Shown: piece after piece, positions 16,685 through 24,435 of the stretch
How the letters are laid out: each line of letters begins with the position of its first letter
How positions within the stretch are numbered: position 1 is the stretch's first letter
From: Bacteroidaceae bacterium
Lineage (GTDB): Bacteria; Bacteroidota; Bacteroidia; Bacteroidales; Bacteroidaceae
Length of the DNA stretch: 48,515 nt
Reading direction: 5' to 3'
Assembly: GCA_017383485.1 (NCBI GenBank)
Contig: JAFNXM010000010.1
Coordinates: forward strand, 1 to 48,515
The notes under the pieces: model-generated
Told to the model about the DNA's origin: nothing
Seen by the model: the letters and a program-made list of their open reading frames with translations, nothing else
Database searches by the model: none
Translations under genes and position numbers: made by a program

Positions 16685-17497
16685 ATGAAACTAGTACGCC
16701 CTAAAAAATTTCTTGGTCAGCACTTTTTGAAGGATCTCTCTATAGCCAGCGCCATCGCAGATACGGTGGACGCTTGTCCCGACCTGCCCGTGTTGGAAGT
16801 AGGTCCAGGTATGGGAGTGATGACGCAGTTTCTGGTCAAAAAGAATCGCCCTGTCAAGGTCGTAGAGATTGACTTTGAAAGTGTAGCCTACCTGCGTGAA
16901 AATTTTCCCTCGCTTGAAGACAATATCATCGAGGATGATTTTCTCAAGATGCACTTGGATCGCACCTTCGACGGCGGACAGTTTGTCTTGACGGGCAACT
17001 ATCCTTACAACATCAGCAGTCAGATATTCTTCAAGATGCTGGACAATCGCGAATTGATCCCCTGCTGCACAGGTATGATTCAAAAGGAAGTAGCAGAACG
17101 TCTTGCAGCCTCGCCCGGCAGCAAGGCCTACGGCATCCTGAGTGTATTGGTACAGTTGTGGTACGACGTAGACTACCTCTTCACCGTCGCCCCCGGCGTA
17201 TTCAATCCGCCGCCCAAGGTGCAGAGTGCCGTCATTCGTATGACACGCAACGATCGCCAGGCGTGTGGTGCCGACGAGCGTCTGCTGAAACGTGTGGTCA
17301 AGGGTACATTCAATCAGCGCCGCAAGATGTTGCGCGTCTCTCTGCGCCCCCTGTTTGCCCAATTGGACAGCGAACGTGGTGTTACTAAATCGCATGCAGA
17401 CTTCCTGGCGCAACCTCTACTGACCAAGCGCCCCGAGCAATTGTCTGTCGAGGATTTTATAAGCCTGACCAACGCCATCGAGGCGGAATTGGCATAA
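16685..17497 (+). CDS. rsmA: 16S rRNA (adenine1518/1519-N6) dimethyltransferase RsmA (KsgA)
   Basis: A 270-residue methyltransferase that dimethylates two adjacent adenines in helix 45 of 16S rRNA late in 30S assembly. Motifs: the N-terminal KKFLGQHFLKD (residues 6-16), the SAM-binding VLEVGPGMGVMTQFL (about 36-50), and the catalytic NYPYNISSQIFFKML (pattern N-x-P-Y, about 104-118). The C-terminal helical domain contains FNPPPKVQSAVIR and FNQRRKMLR. A GTG at 16643 and ATG at 16655 lie in frame upstream, but the ATG at 16685 (MKLVRPKKFLGQHF) matches how homologues begin. It is followed by its own terminator at 17524. Confidence 0.95.
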   Translation: MKLVRPKKFLGQHFLKDLSIASAIADTVDACPDLPVLEVGPGMGVMTQFLVKKNRPVKVVEIDFESVAYLRENFPSLEDNIIEDDFLKMHLDRTFDGGQFVLTGNYPYNISSQIFFKMLDNRELIPCCTGMIQKEVAERLAASPGSKAYGILSVLVQLWYDVDYLFTVAPGVFNPPPKVQSAVIRMTRNDRQACGADERLLKRVVKGTFNQRRKMLRVSLRPLFAQLDSERGVTKSHADFLAQPLLTKRPEQLSVEDFISLTNAIEAELA

Positions 17498-17523
17498 GAT
17501 ATTTAATATTTATCCATAGTTGG

Positions 17524-17569
17524 TGGGATGAGCAACGTCATAGATTTGACCTGCTCATCCCATTGTTTT
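17524..17569 (+). terminator. Terminator of rsmA
   Basis: TGGGATGAGCA (17524-17534) pairs perfectly with TGCTCATCCCA (17552-17562) and is followed by TTGTTTTTATC. Confidence 0.8.
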
Positions 17570-17578
17570 TATCTCTTG

Positions 17579-17637
17579 AAAAAAACCTAAACCTTTTTTT
17601 AACGAGGCGTCGCGAAATTTTTTTGGCGTTTTTTCGT
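17579..17637 (+). repeat. Dispersed 21-bp core repeat, copy 4 (short arms)
   Basis: The core is at 17601-17621 with the left arm AAACCTAAACCTTTTTTT. The right arm is degenerate (TTTTGGCGTTTTTTC), pairing only weakly with the left. It lies immediately past the rsmA terminator, before the arginine operon promoter region. Confidence 0.75.
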
Positions 17638-17675
17638 AGGCCAAATAGAAGGCTTATTTTTGTTCTAAAATCTAA

Positions 17676-17711
17676 TTTTATGCATAAAAAGTGCATAAAA
17701 ATGCAGAAAAT
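17676..17711 (+). promoter_or_regulatory. Candidate ArgR operator (tandem TGCATAAAAA boxes)
   Basis: TTTTATGCATAAAA (17676-17689) is a perfect 14-bp palindrome. It begins a run of TGCATAAAAA at 17681, TGCATAAAAA at 17692 and TGCAGAAAA at 17702, spaced 11 and 10 bases, one helical turn apart. The run lies about 100 bases upstream of argR, where an arginine-responsive hexameric repressor would bind paired boxes. The assignment is an inference from position and symmetry. Confidence 0.5.
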
Positions 17712-17755
17712 ACAAAAAATCGCTGCATATATGCCGAATATTTGCAAAAAAGCAC

Positions 17756-17763
17756 TACATTTG
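17756..17763 (+). promoter_or_regulatory. -7 promoter box of the arginine operon
   Basis: TACATTTG matches TAnnTTTG and lies 41 bases upstream of the argR ATG. No TTTG was found at the standard -33 spacing; a TTTG occurs at 17741, too close. Confidence 0.55.
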
Positions 17764-17804
17764 CAATATATTTTTACAACCATACAAAAACAAAAAACTG
17801 AGAC

Positions 17805-18296
17805 ATGCCAATTGATGCAAGAACCAAGCGCCTGGAAGCTCTGAGGCTGGTGCTCAGCAGGCGAGAATCGAATTCACAAGAAAGCCTGTTGCACGAATTG
17901 TCCAAGATGGGTATTCAGGTCAATCAATCCACGTTGTCGCGCGACCTTCGTTCGCTGAAAGCCACCAAGGTGGCCAGCGCTGGCGGCTACAAATATATCC
18001 TGCCCGATCATCCCTCGTACAAACGTGCCGTCACTGCAATCACTGCTCCTGAATTTCTGCGCAACTCGGGATTTCTTTCCCTCACTTTTTCAAGAAATAT
18101 CGCCGTGATTCACACTCGTCCCGGCTATGCAGCAGTTATCGCCAGCGACATCGACTCGGCAGAACTTGACGTCGTGGTGGGCACTATTGCCGGCGATGAT
18201 ACGATCATGGTGGTGCTGCACGAGGACGTGGAGAGACAAGCCGCTATCGACGATCTGGCAAAGGCGATACCTGCGATCAAGAGTGTCATGCTGTGA
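17805..18296 (+). CDS. argR: Arginine repressor ArgR
   Basis: A 163-residue ArgR. The N-terminal winged-helix domain carries the family DNA-binding signature [15 protein letters not shown] (about residues 42-56). The C-terminal oligomerisation/arginine-binding domain ends with [19 protein letters not shown] (pattern G-T-I-A-G-D-D-T, about residues 124-142), whose GTIAGDDT loop holds the arginine-contacting aspartates. It is the first gene of the arg cluster, and the palindromic boxes at 17676 suggest it controls its own operon. Usual family length is about 150-165. Confidence 0.96.
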   Translation: MPIDARTKRLEALRLVLSRRESNSQESLLHELSKMGIQVNQSTLSRDLRSLKATKVASAGGYKYILPDHPSYKRAVTAITAPEFLRNSGFLSLTFSRNIAVIHTRPGYAAVIASDIDSAELDVVVGTIAGDDTIMVVLHEDVERQAAIDDLAKAIPAIKSVML

Positions 18297-18365
18297 AGCG
18301 AGAGAGAACCCGTAGGGAAAAAGACTTAATCACTATATACACCATCTATAATATAAACGGACATT

Positions 18366-19007
18366 ATGCACACAAACGAATATAATGATGGCATCAGCGT
18401 AGTAGTAGCCGATGCATCGCACGAAAAATACGTAGACACAATCCTGCAAACTATCACCGACGCAGCAAAGGTACGCGGTTCGGGTATCGCATCTCGTACC
18501 CACGAATACTTAGCTACCAAGATGAAGGAACGTAAGGCGATCATCGCACTTTATGGCGAGGAATTTGCTGGCTTTTGCTACATCGAAAGTTGGGAGAACA
18601 AGCAATACGTGGCCAACTCTGGTTTGATCGTCGTACCAAAATTCAGAGGCCATCACCTGGCTACTCGCATCAAGCGCCTGGCCTTTTCGTTGAGCCGCGT
18701 ACGTTGGCCCAAGGCAAAAATCTTCGGCTTGACCAGTAGTGGCGCGGTGATGCGCATCAATACTTCGTTGGGCTATGTGCCCGTACCATTCTCCGAACTG
18801 ACACAGGACGACGAATACTGGAAGGGGTGCGGTACGCCCGAGGATCCTTGCTGCATCAACTGCGACGTATTGGCTCGCACAGAAAGAAAGTACTGCGTCT
18901 GCACAGGCATGCTCTACGACCCCGAGCGTCATCCCGGCGACCCATTGCCCGTGGAAGTACCACAAGATGTCGTGGGCTTTGTCAAGAAAGCAGAAGGATT
19001 GGAATGA
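18366..19007 (+). CDS. GNAT-family acyltransferase in the arginine operon, candidate N-acylglutamate synthase
   Basis: A 213-residue protein with a GNAT fold. The acyl-CoA loop is visible as VVPKFRGHHLATRIKRLAF (about residues 87-105; pattern R-G-x-x-L-A-T-R), preceded by the strand GFCYIESWENKQYVANSGLIV. The C-terminal part is rich in cysteine (GCGTPEDPCCINCDV and KYCVCTG, about 155-183), which could bind zinc or be structural. It sits between argR and argG. The operon encodes ArgC, ArgD and ArgF', but no classical ArgA or ArgJ is seen, so this is the natural candidate for the first step, acylation of glutamate by succinyl-CoA or acetyl-CoA. The family is certain; the substrate is inference from context. 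Confidence 0.8.
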   Translation: MHTNEYNDGISVVVADASHEKYVDTILQTITDAAKVRGSGIASRTHEYLATKMKERKAIIALYGEEFAGFCYIESWENKQYVANSGLIVVPKFRGHHLATRIKRLAFSLSRVRWPKAKIFGLTSSGAVMRINTSLGYVPVPFSELTQDDEYWKGCGTPEDPCCINCDVLARTERKYCVCTGMLYDPERHPGDPLPVEVPQDVVGFVKKAEGLE

Positions 19008-19061
19008 TTGTCCCCAATCAAGATAAAGGAACAAACAATCGCCTTAAAATAGTATAAAAAT

Positions 19062-20264
19062 ATGGAAAAGAAAAAAGTGGTCGTAGCCTTCAGTGGCGGA
19101 CTTGATACCTCATACACCGTAATGTACCTGGCCAAGGAAAAGGGCTACGAAGTCTATGTAGCATGTGCCAATACGGGCGGATTCAGCGAAGCACAATTGA
19201 AAGCCAACGAAGAAAATGCCTACAAACTCGGCGCCAAGGCTTATGTGACCCTGGATGTGACACAGGAATACTACGACAAAAGCCTGCGCTATATGATCTA
19301 TGGCAATGTGCTCCGCAACAATGTTTACCCCATCTCAGTGTCTTCGGAGCGTATCTTTCAGGGCATGGCCATCGCACGTTATGCCAAGGAAATCGGTGCA
19401 CACGCCATTGCTCACGGCTCAACTGGTGCGGGCAATGACCAAGTGCGCTTCGACATGACATTCCTTGTGATGTGCCCCGAGATGGAGATCATCACCCTGA
19501 CACGTGATAGCAATCTGTCGCGCCAGGAGGAAGTGGACTATCTCAATGCAAATGGTTTTCATGCAGACTTCACAAAGTTGAAATATAGTTACAACGTGGG
19601 CATTTGGGGTACGAGTATTTGTGGCGGCGAAATATTGGATTCACGCCAGGGCTTGCCAGAGAGCGCTTACCTGAAACAAGTGGAAAAGACGGGTAGCGAG
19701 CAACTCCACCTGACCTTTGAAAAGGGACAACTCAAAGCCATCAACGGACAGCGCTACGACGATCCTATTGCAGCAATCAACCGAGTGGAAGAAATAGGTG
19801 CTGCTTATGGCATCGGTCGCGACATGCACGTGGGCGACACTATCATCGGCATCAAGGGACGCGTAGGCTTCGAAGCAGCAGCTCCTGCCCTGATCATCGG
19901 CGCTCACCGTTTCTTGGAAAAATATACGTTGTCGAAGTGGCAACAATACTGGAAGGATCAAGTGGCCAACTGGTACGGCATGTTCCTGCACGAAAGCCAA
20001 TATCTCGAACCCGTGATGCGCGATATCGAAGCCATGTTGGAAAGTTCGCAGCAGAATGTCAACGGCACAGTCATCTTGGAATTGCGTCCCCTCGGTTTCT
20101 CGACCGTAGGTGTAGACAGCAAGGACGATTTGGTCAAGACCAAGTTTGGCGAATACGGCGAAACGCAAAAGGGATGGACCGCCGACGATGCAAAAGGTTT
20201 CATCAAAGTACTCTCAACCCCCTTGCGCGTATATTATGCCAACCACGAGGACGAAAAGATTTAA
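19062..20264 (+). CDS. argG: Argininosuccinate synthase
   Basis: A 400-residue enzyme that joins citrulline and aspartate with ATP hydrolysis to AMP, giving argininosuccinate. The N-terminal ATP-pyrophosphatase loop AFSGGLDTSY is at residues 9-18. Other family text includes AHGSTGAGNDQVRFD (about 112-126; pattern G-x-T-G-K/A-G-N-D-Q-x-R-F) and SYNVGIWGTSICGGEILD near 178-195. Full length. It follows the GNAT gene by 54 bases and precedes the small PspC gene by 40 bases. The matching lyase, argH, is not in the window. Confidence 0.96.
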   Translation: MEKKKVVVAFSGGLDTSYTVMYLAKEKGYEVYVACANTGGFSEAQLKANEENAYKLGAKAYVTLDVTQEYYDKSLRYMIYGNVLRNNVYPISVSSERIFQGMAIARYAKEIGAHAIAHGSTGAGNDQVRFDMTFLVMCPEMEIITLTRDSNLSRQEEVDYLNANGFHADFTKLKYSYNVGIWGTSICGGEILDSRQGLPESAYLKQVEKTGSEQLHLTFEKGQLKAINGQRYDDPIAAINRVEEIGAAYGIGRDMHVGDTIIGIKGRVGFEAAAPALIIGAHRFLEKYTLSKWQQYWKDQVANWYGMFLHESQYLEPVMRDIEAMLESSQQNVNGTVILELRPLGFSTVGVDSKDDLVKTKFGEYGETQKGWTADDAKGFIKVLSTPLRVYYANHEDEKI

Positions 20265-20304
20265 TCCCGCAAACGATAAATCACATACCAATTATAATAT
20301 AATT

Positions 20305-20502
20305 ATGGCACAAAAGAAACTATATCTATCCACCGACAAACAACTATGTGGTGTATGTGGTGGAATCGCCGAATATTTAGATTTAGATCCCACATTGGTG
20401 AGAGTGGGCTATGTCTTGCTCAGCCTTTGTTCTACAGGCTTCCCAGGTCTTCTGATCTACTTTATCCTTTATGCCATTATTCCTCAAAAACCATTCAGAT
20501 GA
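20305..20502 (+). CDS. PspC-domain small membrane protein
   Basis: A 65-residue protein consisting of a single PspC domain. Visible features are the KLYLSTDKQLCGVCGGIAEY start (pattern D-x-x-L-x-G-V-C-G-G-I-A-E-Y-x), then LDPTLVRVGYVLL and the membrane helix GFPGLLIYFILYAIIP. PspC proteins bind the inner membrane and in proteobacteria sense envelope stress; most small paralogues are uncharacterised. The start ATG at 20305 is supported by homology; a longer upstream frame lies inside argG. Its stop overlaps the argC start as ATGA (20499-20502), so it is translationally coupled to arginine synthesis, an odd setting for this domain. Confidence 0.88.
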   Translation: MAQKKLYLSTDKQLCGVCGGIAEYLDLDPTLVRVGYVLLSLCSTGFPGLLIYFILYAIIPQKPFR

Positions 20503-21476
20503 ACGATTTGATAAAAGTGGGTATTGTCGGTGCAGCAGGTTATACTGCTGGCGAATTAATCCGCCTGTTGCTCAACCATCCTGCCGCAGAAATAGTATTT
20601 GCCCATAGCGAAAGTAATGCAGGCAATGCGGTGACCGATGTGCACGCTGGTTTGTACGGCGAAACTGACTTGCACTTCACCGACCAATTGCCGTTTGAAG
20701 AAGTCGACGTCGTCTTCTTCTGCTTCGGTCATGGCAAGAGCACACAATTCCTGGCCGAGCACTATATCCCTGCCGACGTGCGCATCATCGACTTGGCGCA
20801 AGATTTCCGTTTGGCCAACGACGAACACGACTACGTCTATGGTCTGCCCGAACTCAATGCCTTGCAATTGCAGGGTGCTCAGCACATCGCCAACCCTGGT
20901 TGCTTTGCCACATGTATCCAGTTGGCGCTGCTTCCCCTGGCCGCGGCAGGATTGCTCGACGGCGACGTGATGGTCAATGCTATCACGGGGTCGACAGGTG
21001 CTGGCGTGAAACCATCAGCTACCACCCACTTCTCATGGCGCAGTGGCAATATGAGTATATACAAGGCATTCGAGCATCAACACGTGCCAGAAATTCTGCA
21101 AAGCCTCCACAAATTGCAACCATCCTTCGACGGCGCCATCGACTTCATTCCCTACCGTGGCGACTTCCCCCGTGGCATCTTCTGCACCGCCGTGGTGCGC
21201 GCTGAGGTCGACGCTCGCCAGGTTGTCGGTCTCTACCAGAATTTCTATGCCGCCGCCGCCTTCACCCACTACGTCGACCGCCCCATCGACATGAAGCAAG
21301 TCGTGGGTACAAACAAGTGCTTGGTGCACGTAGATGTGCATGGCGACAAAATCCTTGTGACCAGCTGCATCGACAATCTGCTCAAGGGAGCTTCGGGCCA
21401 GGCTGTGCAAAATATGAACCTGATGTTTGGGTTGGAAGAAAATTGCGGATTGCAACTGAAGAGCCTCGCTTTTTAA
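20499..21476 (+). CDS. argC: N-acyl-gamma-glutamyl-phosphate reductase
   Basis: A 325-residue NADPH-dependent reductase that converts N-acylglutamyl phosphate to the semialdehyde. The N-terminal Rossmann text VGIVGAAGYTAGELIRLL occupies residues 7-24, and the catalytic cysteine is Cys135 in ANPGCFATC. SAT-rich TGSTGAGVKPS and the downstream HVPEI text are also family-like. The ATG at 20499 overlaps the pspC stop codon by four bases; an upstream in-frame start at 20346 lies inside pspC and is rejected. Given the ArgF' type, the natural substrate is probably the N-succinyl compound. Confidence 0.95.
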   Translation: MNDLIKVGIVGAAGYTAGELIRLLLNHPAAEIVFAHSESNAGNAVTDVHAGLYGETDLHFTDQLPFEEVDVVFFCFGHGKSTQFLAEHYIPADVRIIDLAQDFRLANDEHDYVYGLPELNALQLQGAQHIANPGCFATCIQLALLPLAAAGLLDGDVMVNAITGSTGAGVKPSATTHFSWRSGNMSIYKAFEHQHVPEILQSLHKLQPSFDGAIDFIPYRGDFPRGIFCTAVVRAEVDARQVVGLYQNFYAAAAFTHYVDRPIDMKQVVGTNKCLVHVDVHGDKILVTSCIDNLLKGASGQAVQNMNLMFGLEENCGLQLKSLAF

Positions 21477-21564
21477 GAGAAGACTTTTATTGGAACATTC
21501 TAAATACTCCGAGGTTTCCGAGTACTCCGATATAAAGATAATATATAAATCGTTCAAGAAAACT

Positions 21565-22689
21565 ATGCACTTATACGACGTCTACCCCCTATTCGACATC
21601 GACATCGTGCGCGGCAAGGGCTGTCACGTATGGGATGCCCAGGGACAAGAATACTTAGATCTCTACGGAGGTCACGCCGTGATCAGCATTGGTCACTGCC
21701 ACCCCACATACACCGAAGCCTTGTGCCAGCAGACCCAGACATTGGGCTTTTATTCCAACTCTGTAGGCAATCCCTTGCAACGTCAGTTGGCCACACGACT
21801 GGGACAAGTGAGCGGATGCGAGGACTATGCGCTTTTCCTCGTTAATTCGGGTGCCGAAGCTAACGAGAATGCACTCAAACTGGCTTCTTTTCATACAGGT
21901 CGCCGTCGCATTTTGGCTGCACAGAAAGCCTTTCACGGTCGCACATCTTTGGCTGTAGAAGCGACGGACAATCCTCGCATCAATGCACCGGTCAATCAGA
22001 ATGGCAACGTTACCTTCCTGCCTCTGAACGACCTCGAAGCTTACGAAGCAGAATTAGCAAAAGGCGACGTAGCAGCCGTCATTGTGGAATGCATCCAGGG
22101 CGTCGGCGGCATCCGTTTGGCTACGGCCGAATTTATGCAAGGGCTGCAAGCGCTCTGTCGCACCCATGGCGCACTGCTCATCTGCGACGAGATACAATGC
22201 GGCTATGGTCGCAGTGGACACTTCTTTGCCCACCAAACCCTCGGCGTGCAGCCCGACCTCATCACCATGGCCAAGGGAATGGGCAACGGTTTTCCCATCG
22301 GCGGCGTACTGATAGCGCCACACATCAAGCCCTGGCACGGACAGTTGGGCACCACCTTTGGCGGCAACCACTTGGCTTGTGCAGCTGCCTTGGCTGTGCT
22401 GGAAGTAATCGAGAGCGAGGGGTTGGTAGACAACGCTGCAAAGGTAGGCGAATACTTGCTCAGCCGACTGCAGAGCATCAAGGGTGCCACCGAAGTACGT
22501 GGACGCGGACTGATGATAGGTGTAGAATTTGACGCCCCAATCAAGGAAATGCGCACCCGTTTGGTCAAGGAGCAACACACTTTCACTGGTGCCGCTTCGA
22601 CTAATATCCTGCGACTTTTGCCTCCACTTACGCTCACGATGTCTGAGGCCGACGAATTTTTGGAGCGCCTGAATCATGTGCTAAGTTGA
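21565..22689 (+). CDS. argD: N-acylornithine aminotransferase (class III, PLP)
   Basis: A 374-residue class-III aminotransferase converting N-acylglutamate semialdehyde to N-acylornithine. Motifs: YLDLYGGHAVISIGHCHP (residues 30-47), FLVNSGAEANENALKLA (91-107) for phosphate binding, CDEIQCGYGRSG (207-218) with the cofactor aspartate, and the PLP lysine Lys237 in ITMAKGMGNG. I chose ATG 21565 (MHLYDVYPLFD); the longer frame from 21490 would add 25 residues encoded by an imperfectly repeated TACTCCGAG stretch. Likely substrate is N-succinylornithine, by pathway context. Confidence 0.94.
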   Translation: MHLYDVYPLFDIDIVRGKGCHVWDAQGQEYLDLYGGHAVISIGHCHPTYTEALCQQTQTLGFYSNSVGNPLQRQLATRLGQVSGCEDYALFLVNSGAEANENALKLASFHTGRRRILAAQKAFHGRTSLAVEATDNPRINAPVNQNGNVTFLPLNDLEAYEAELAKGDVAAVIVECIQGVGGIRLATAEFMQGLQALCRTHGALLICDEIQCGYGRSGHFFAHQTLGVQPDLITMAKGMGNGFPIGGVLIAPHIKPWHGQLGTTFGGNHLACAAALAVLEVIESEGLVDNAAKVGEYLLSRLQSIKGATEVRGRGLMIGVEFDAPIKEMRTRLVKEQHTFTGAASTNILRLLPPLTLTMSEADEFLERLNHVLS

Positions 22690-22732
22690 ATCATTGATTT
22701 TTGGAAAAGGCAAGAAAAAAGAAGATAATAAT

Positions 22733-23698
22733 ATGAAAGAATTTCTATACGCATCCCATCTTGGCGATTTGAATACAGCGCTACTCGAAGCTGCCGAAAT
22801 AAAGCGCGACCGTTATGCCTACGAACATTTGGGGCATCATAAAACGGTGATGTTAGTTTTTTTCAATAATAGTCTACGAACCCGATTGAGTACGCAAAAG
22901 GCTGCGAGAAATTTAGGGTTGGATGTGGTCGTTTTGGATGTCAATCAAGGCGCGTGGAAGTTGGAAACCGAGCGCGGCGTAGTGATGAATGGCGATAAAA
23001 GTGAACACCTGCTCGAAGCGATCCCAGTGATGACTTCATTTTGCGACCTGATTGGCGTGCGCACCTTTGCGGGATTGACCGACAGAGCGGCGGATTATGA
23101 AGAGCGCATCTTGAATCAGTTTATCAAATATAGTGGTAAGCCAGTTTTCTCAATGGAAAGCGCTACGGCACATCCCTTACAGGGCTTCGCAGATTTGATT
23201 ACTATCGAAGAATATCGTACCTCTAAGCGCCCAAAGGTGGTCCTGACTTGGGCTCCTCATCCCAAAGCGCTACCGCAAGCCGTGCCCAATAGTTTTGCCG
23301 AATGGATGCGAACGGGCGACGTAGACCTGGTCGTGACACACCCCGAGGGTTACGAACTGGATCCCTTGTTTGTAGGTGATGCCAAGGTGGAATATGATCA
23401 AATGAAGGCCTTCGAAGGTGCTGACTTTGTCTATGCGAAAAACTGGAGTTGCCCGGGTGTGACGCGCCCTGAGGATTATGGAAAAATCCTTTGCCAAGAT
23501 CCATCATGGACCGTCAGTGCGCGACAAATGGCAGTGACCAACGATGCGCACTTTATGCATTGTTTGCCTGTGCGTCGTAATGTTGTGGTGACAGATGATG
23601 TCATCGAATCGCCACGTTCACTTGTTATCCCCGAAGCTGCTAATCGCGAGATTTCAGCAACGGTTGTTTTGAAGCATATGTTGCTTGGTATGAAATAG
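22733..23698 (+). CDS. argF': N-succinylornithine carbamoyltransferase (ArgF')
   Basis: A 321-residue transcarbamylase of the AOTCase/SOTCase branch, not ordinary ornithine carbamoyltransferase. The carbamoyl-phosphate loop reads SLRTR (residues 47-51), the second-substrate text is QGAWKLETERG (72-82), and the C-terminal HCLP is at 276-279. Work on the Bacteroides fragilis and Xanthomonas enzymes showed that one residue separates them: Glu92 in the acetylornithine enzyme, Pro90 in the succinylornithine enzyme, and Ser at that place also gives succinylornithine activity. Here the position is Ser90 in GDKSEHLLE, which predicts the succinyl substrate. The ATG at 22733 (MKEFLYASH) matches homologues; the 13-codon upstream extension is unlikely. 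Last gene of the operon, followed by a terminator. Confidence 0.93.
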   Translation: MKEFLYASHLGDLNTALLEAAEIKRDRYAYEHLGHHKTVMLVFFNNSLRTRLSTQKAARNLGLDVVVLDVNQGAWKLETERGVVMNGDKSEHLLEAIPVMTSFCDLIGVRTFAGLTDRAADYEERILNQFIKYSGKPVFSMESATAHPLQGFADLITIEEYRTSKRPKVVLTWAPHPKALPQAVPNSFAEWMRTGDVDLVVTHPEGYELDPLFVGDAKVEYDQMKAFEGADFVYAKNWSCPGVTRPEDYGKILCQDPSWTVSARQMAVTNDAHFMHCLPVRRNVVVTDDVIESPRSLVIPEAANREISATVVLKHMLLGMK

Positions 23699-23730
23699 GC
23701 TCTATCAAGTTCGTCAATAACCAGCCATTA

Positions 23731-23783
23731 AGTAAGCGCCTTGAACTATATTTAATACAATAGTTGAGGGCGTTTACTTTTTC
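23731..23783 (+). terminator. Terminator of the arginine operon
   Basis: AGTAAGCGCCTTGAACTA (23731-23748) pairs with TAGTTGAGGGCGTTTACT (23761-23778), 16 of 18 positions, followed by TTTTTCC. Confidence 0.8.
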
Positions 23784-23805
23784 CTTATATTATAATATAT
23801 GTGGT

Positions 23806-24348
23806 TTATTCCTCTGGCCTTCTGAAGAAACTAAAATTCACGCTGCCGTAGGCACGATGCTCCAAGAAGCAAGGGTGATCTGAAAAGTCAAGGGTTTTGC
23901 CGTGTTCAAGTACGAGCAATCCACCTGGGCGAAGTACTTCGCCACCGAGAATGCGCTCTGGTAATTCGGGCAATTCGGGTAGTGCATAGGGAGGATCGGC
24001 AAATACCAAATCAAAACCTTCATTTGAGCGTGCTACGTACTTCAGTGCATCGCCGCACAGGGGTTGTGCCGCGGGATCTTTAAGTGCGCGCAAAGTTTGG
24101 GAGATGAATGAAAAATGTGCTCTATCCTTTTCTACGCTAACTACACGTGGACAACCGCGTGATAGGAATTCGAGCGTGATGCTGCCTGTGCCGCAAAAGA
24201 GATCAAGCACTCGTGTCTCCTCGAAGTCGACGTAGGCACGCAGCACGTTGAACAAATTCTCCTTAGCAAAATCTGTCGTGGGTCTTGCCTTGAAGTTTCT
24301 GGGCACATCAAAGTGTCGTCCTTTATATTTACCTGTAATTACTCGCAT
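23806..24348 (-). CDS. rsmD: 16S rRNA (guanine966-N2) methyltransferase RsmD
   Basis: A 180-residue methyltransferase that modifies G966 of 16S rRNA. The start MRVITGKYKGRHFDVP is typical. Motifs: RPTTDFAKENLFNVL (22-36), SAM-binding DLFCGTGSITLE (49-60), and the catalytic DPPY at 118-121. Normal length for the family. It follows the DUF3822 gene on the same strand with 87 bases of word-repeat spacer between them; this gene pair is a familiar Bacteroidetes association. Confidence 0.93.
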   Translation of the reverse strand: MRVITGKYKGRHFDVPRNFKARPTTDFAKENLFNVLRAYVDFEETRVLDLFCGTGSITLEFLSRGCPRVVSVEKDRAHFSFISQTLRALKDPAAQPLCGDALKYVARSNEGFDLVFADPPYALPELPELPERILGGEVLRPGGLLVLEHGKTLDFSDHPCFLEHRAYGSVNFSFFRRPEE

Positions 24349-24359
24349 CTATTCGATAG

Positions 24360-24433
24360 GTGTGAAGAAAATGAAGGGTTAAGGGATAAGGGTTATGGAT
24401 CGTTGAGGAAAGGTTAAGGGTAGGGGAGTGGTG
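24360..24433. repeat. Degenerate word-repeat spacer (AAGGGTTAAGGG)
   Basis: Variants of AGGGTTAAGGGATAAGGGTT fill the space between the DUF3822 and rsmD genes. Nothing else seen. Confidence 0.55.
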
Positions 24434-24435
24434 GT

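Noticed and set aside
17563-17844. Plus-strand frame of 93 codons ahead of argR
   Set aside because: It runs through a repeat element, candidate operators and the -7 box, and overlaps argR out of frame.
21033-21557. Minus-strand frame of 174 codons inside argC
   Set aside because: Shadow of argC, with no recognisable features.
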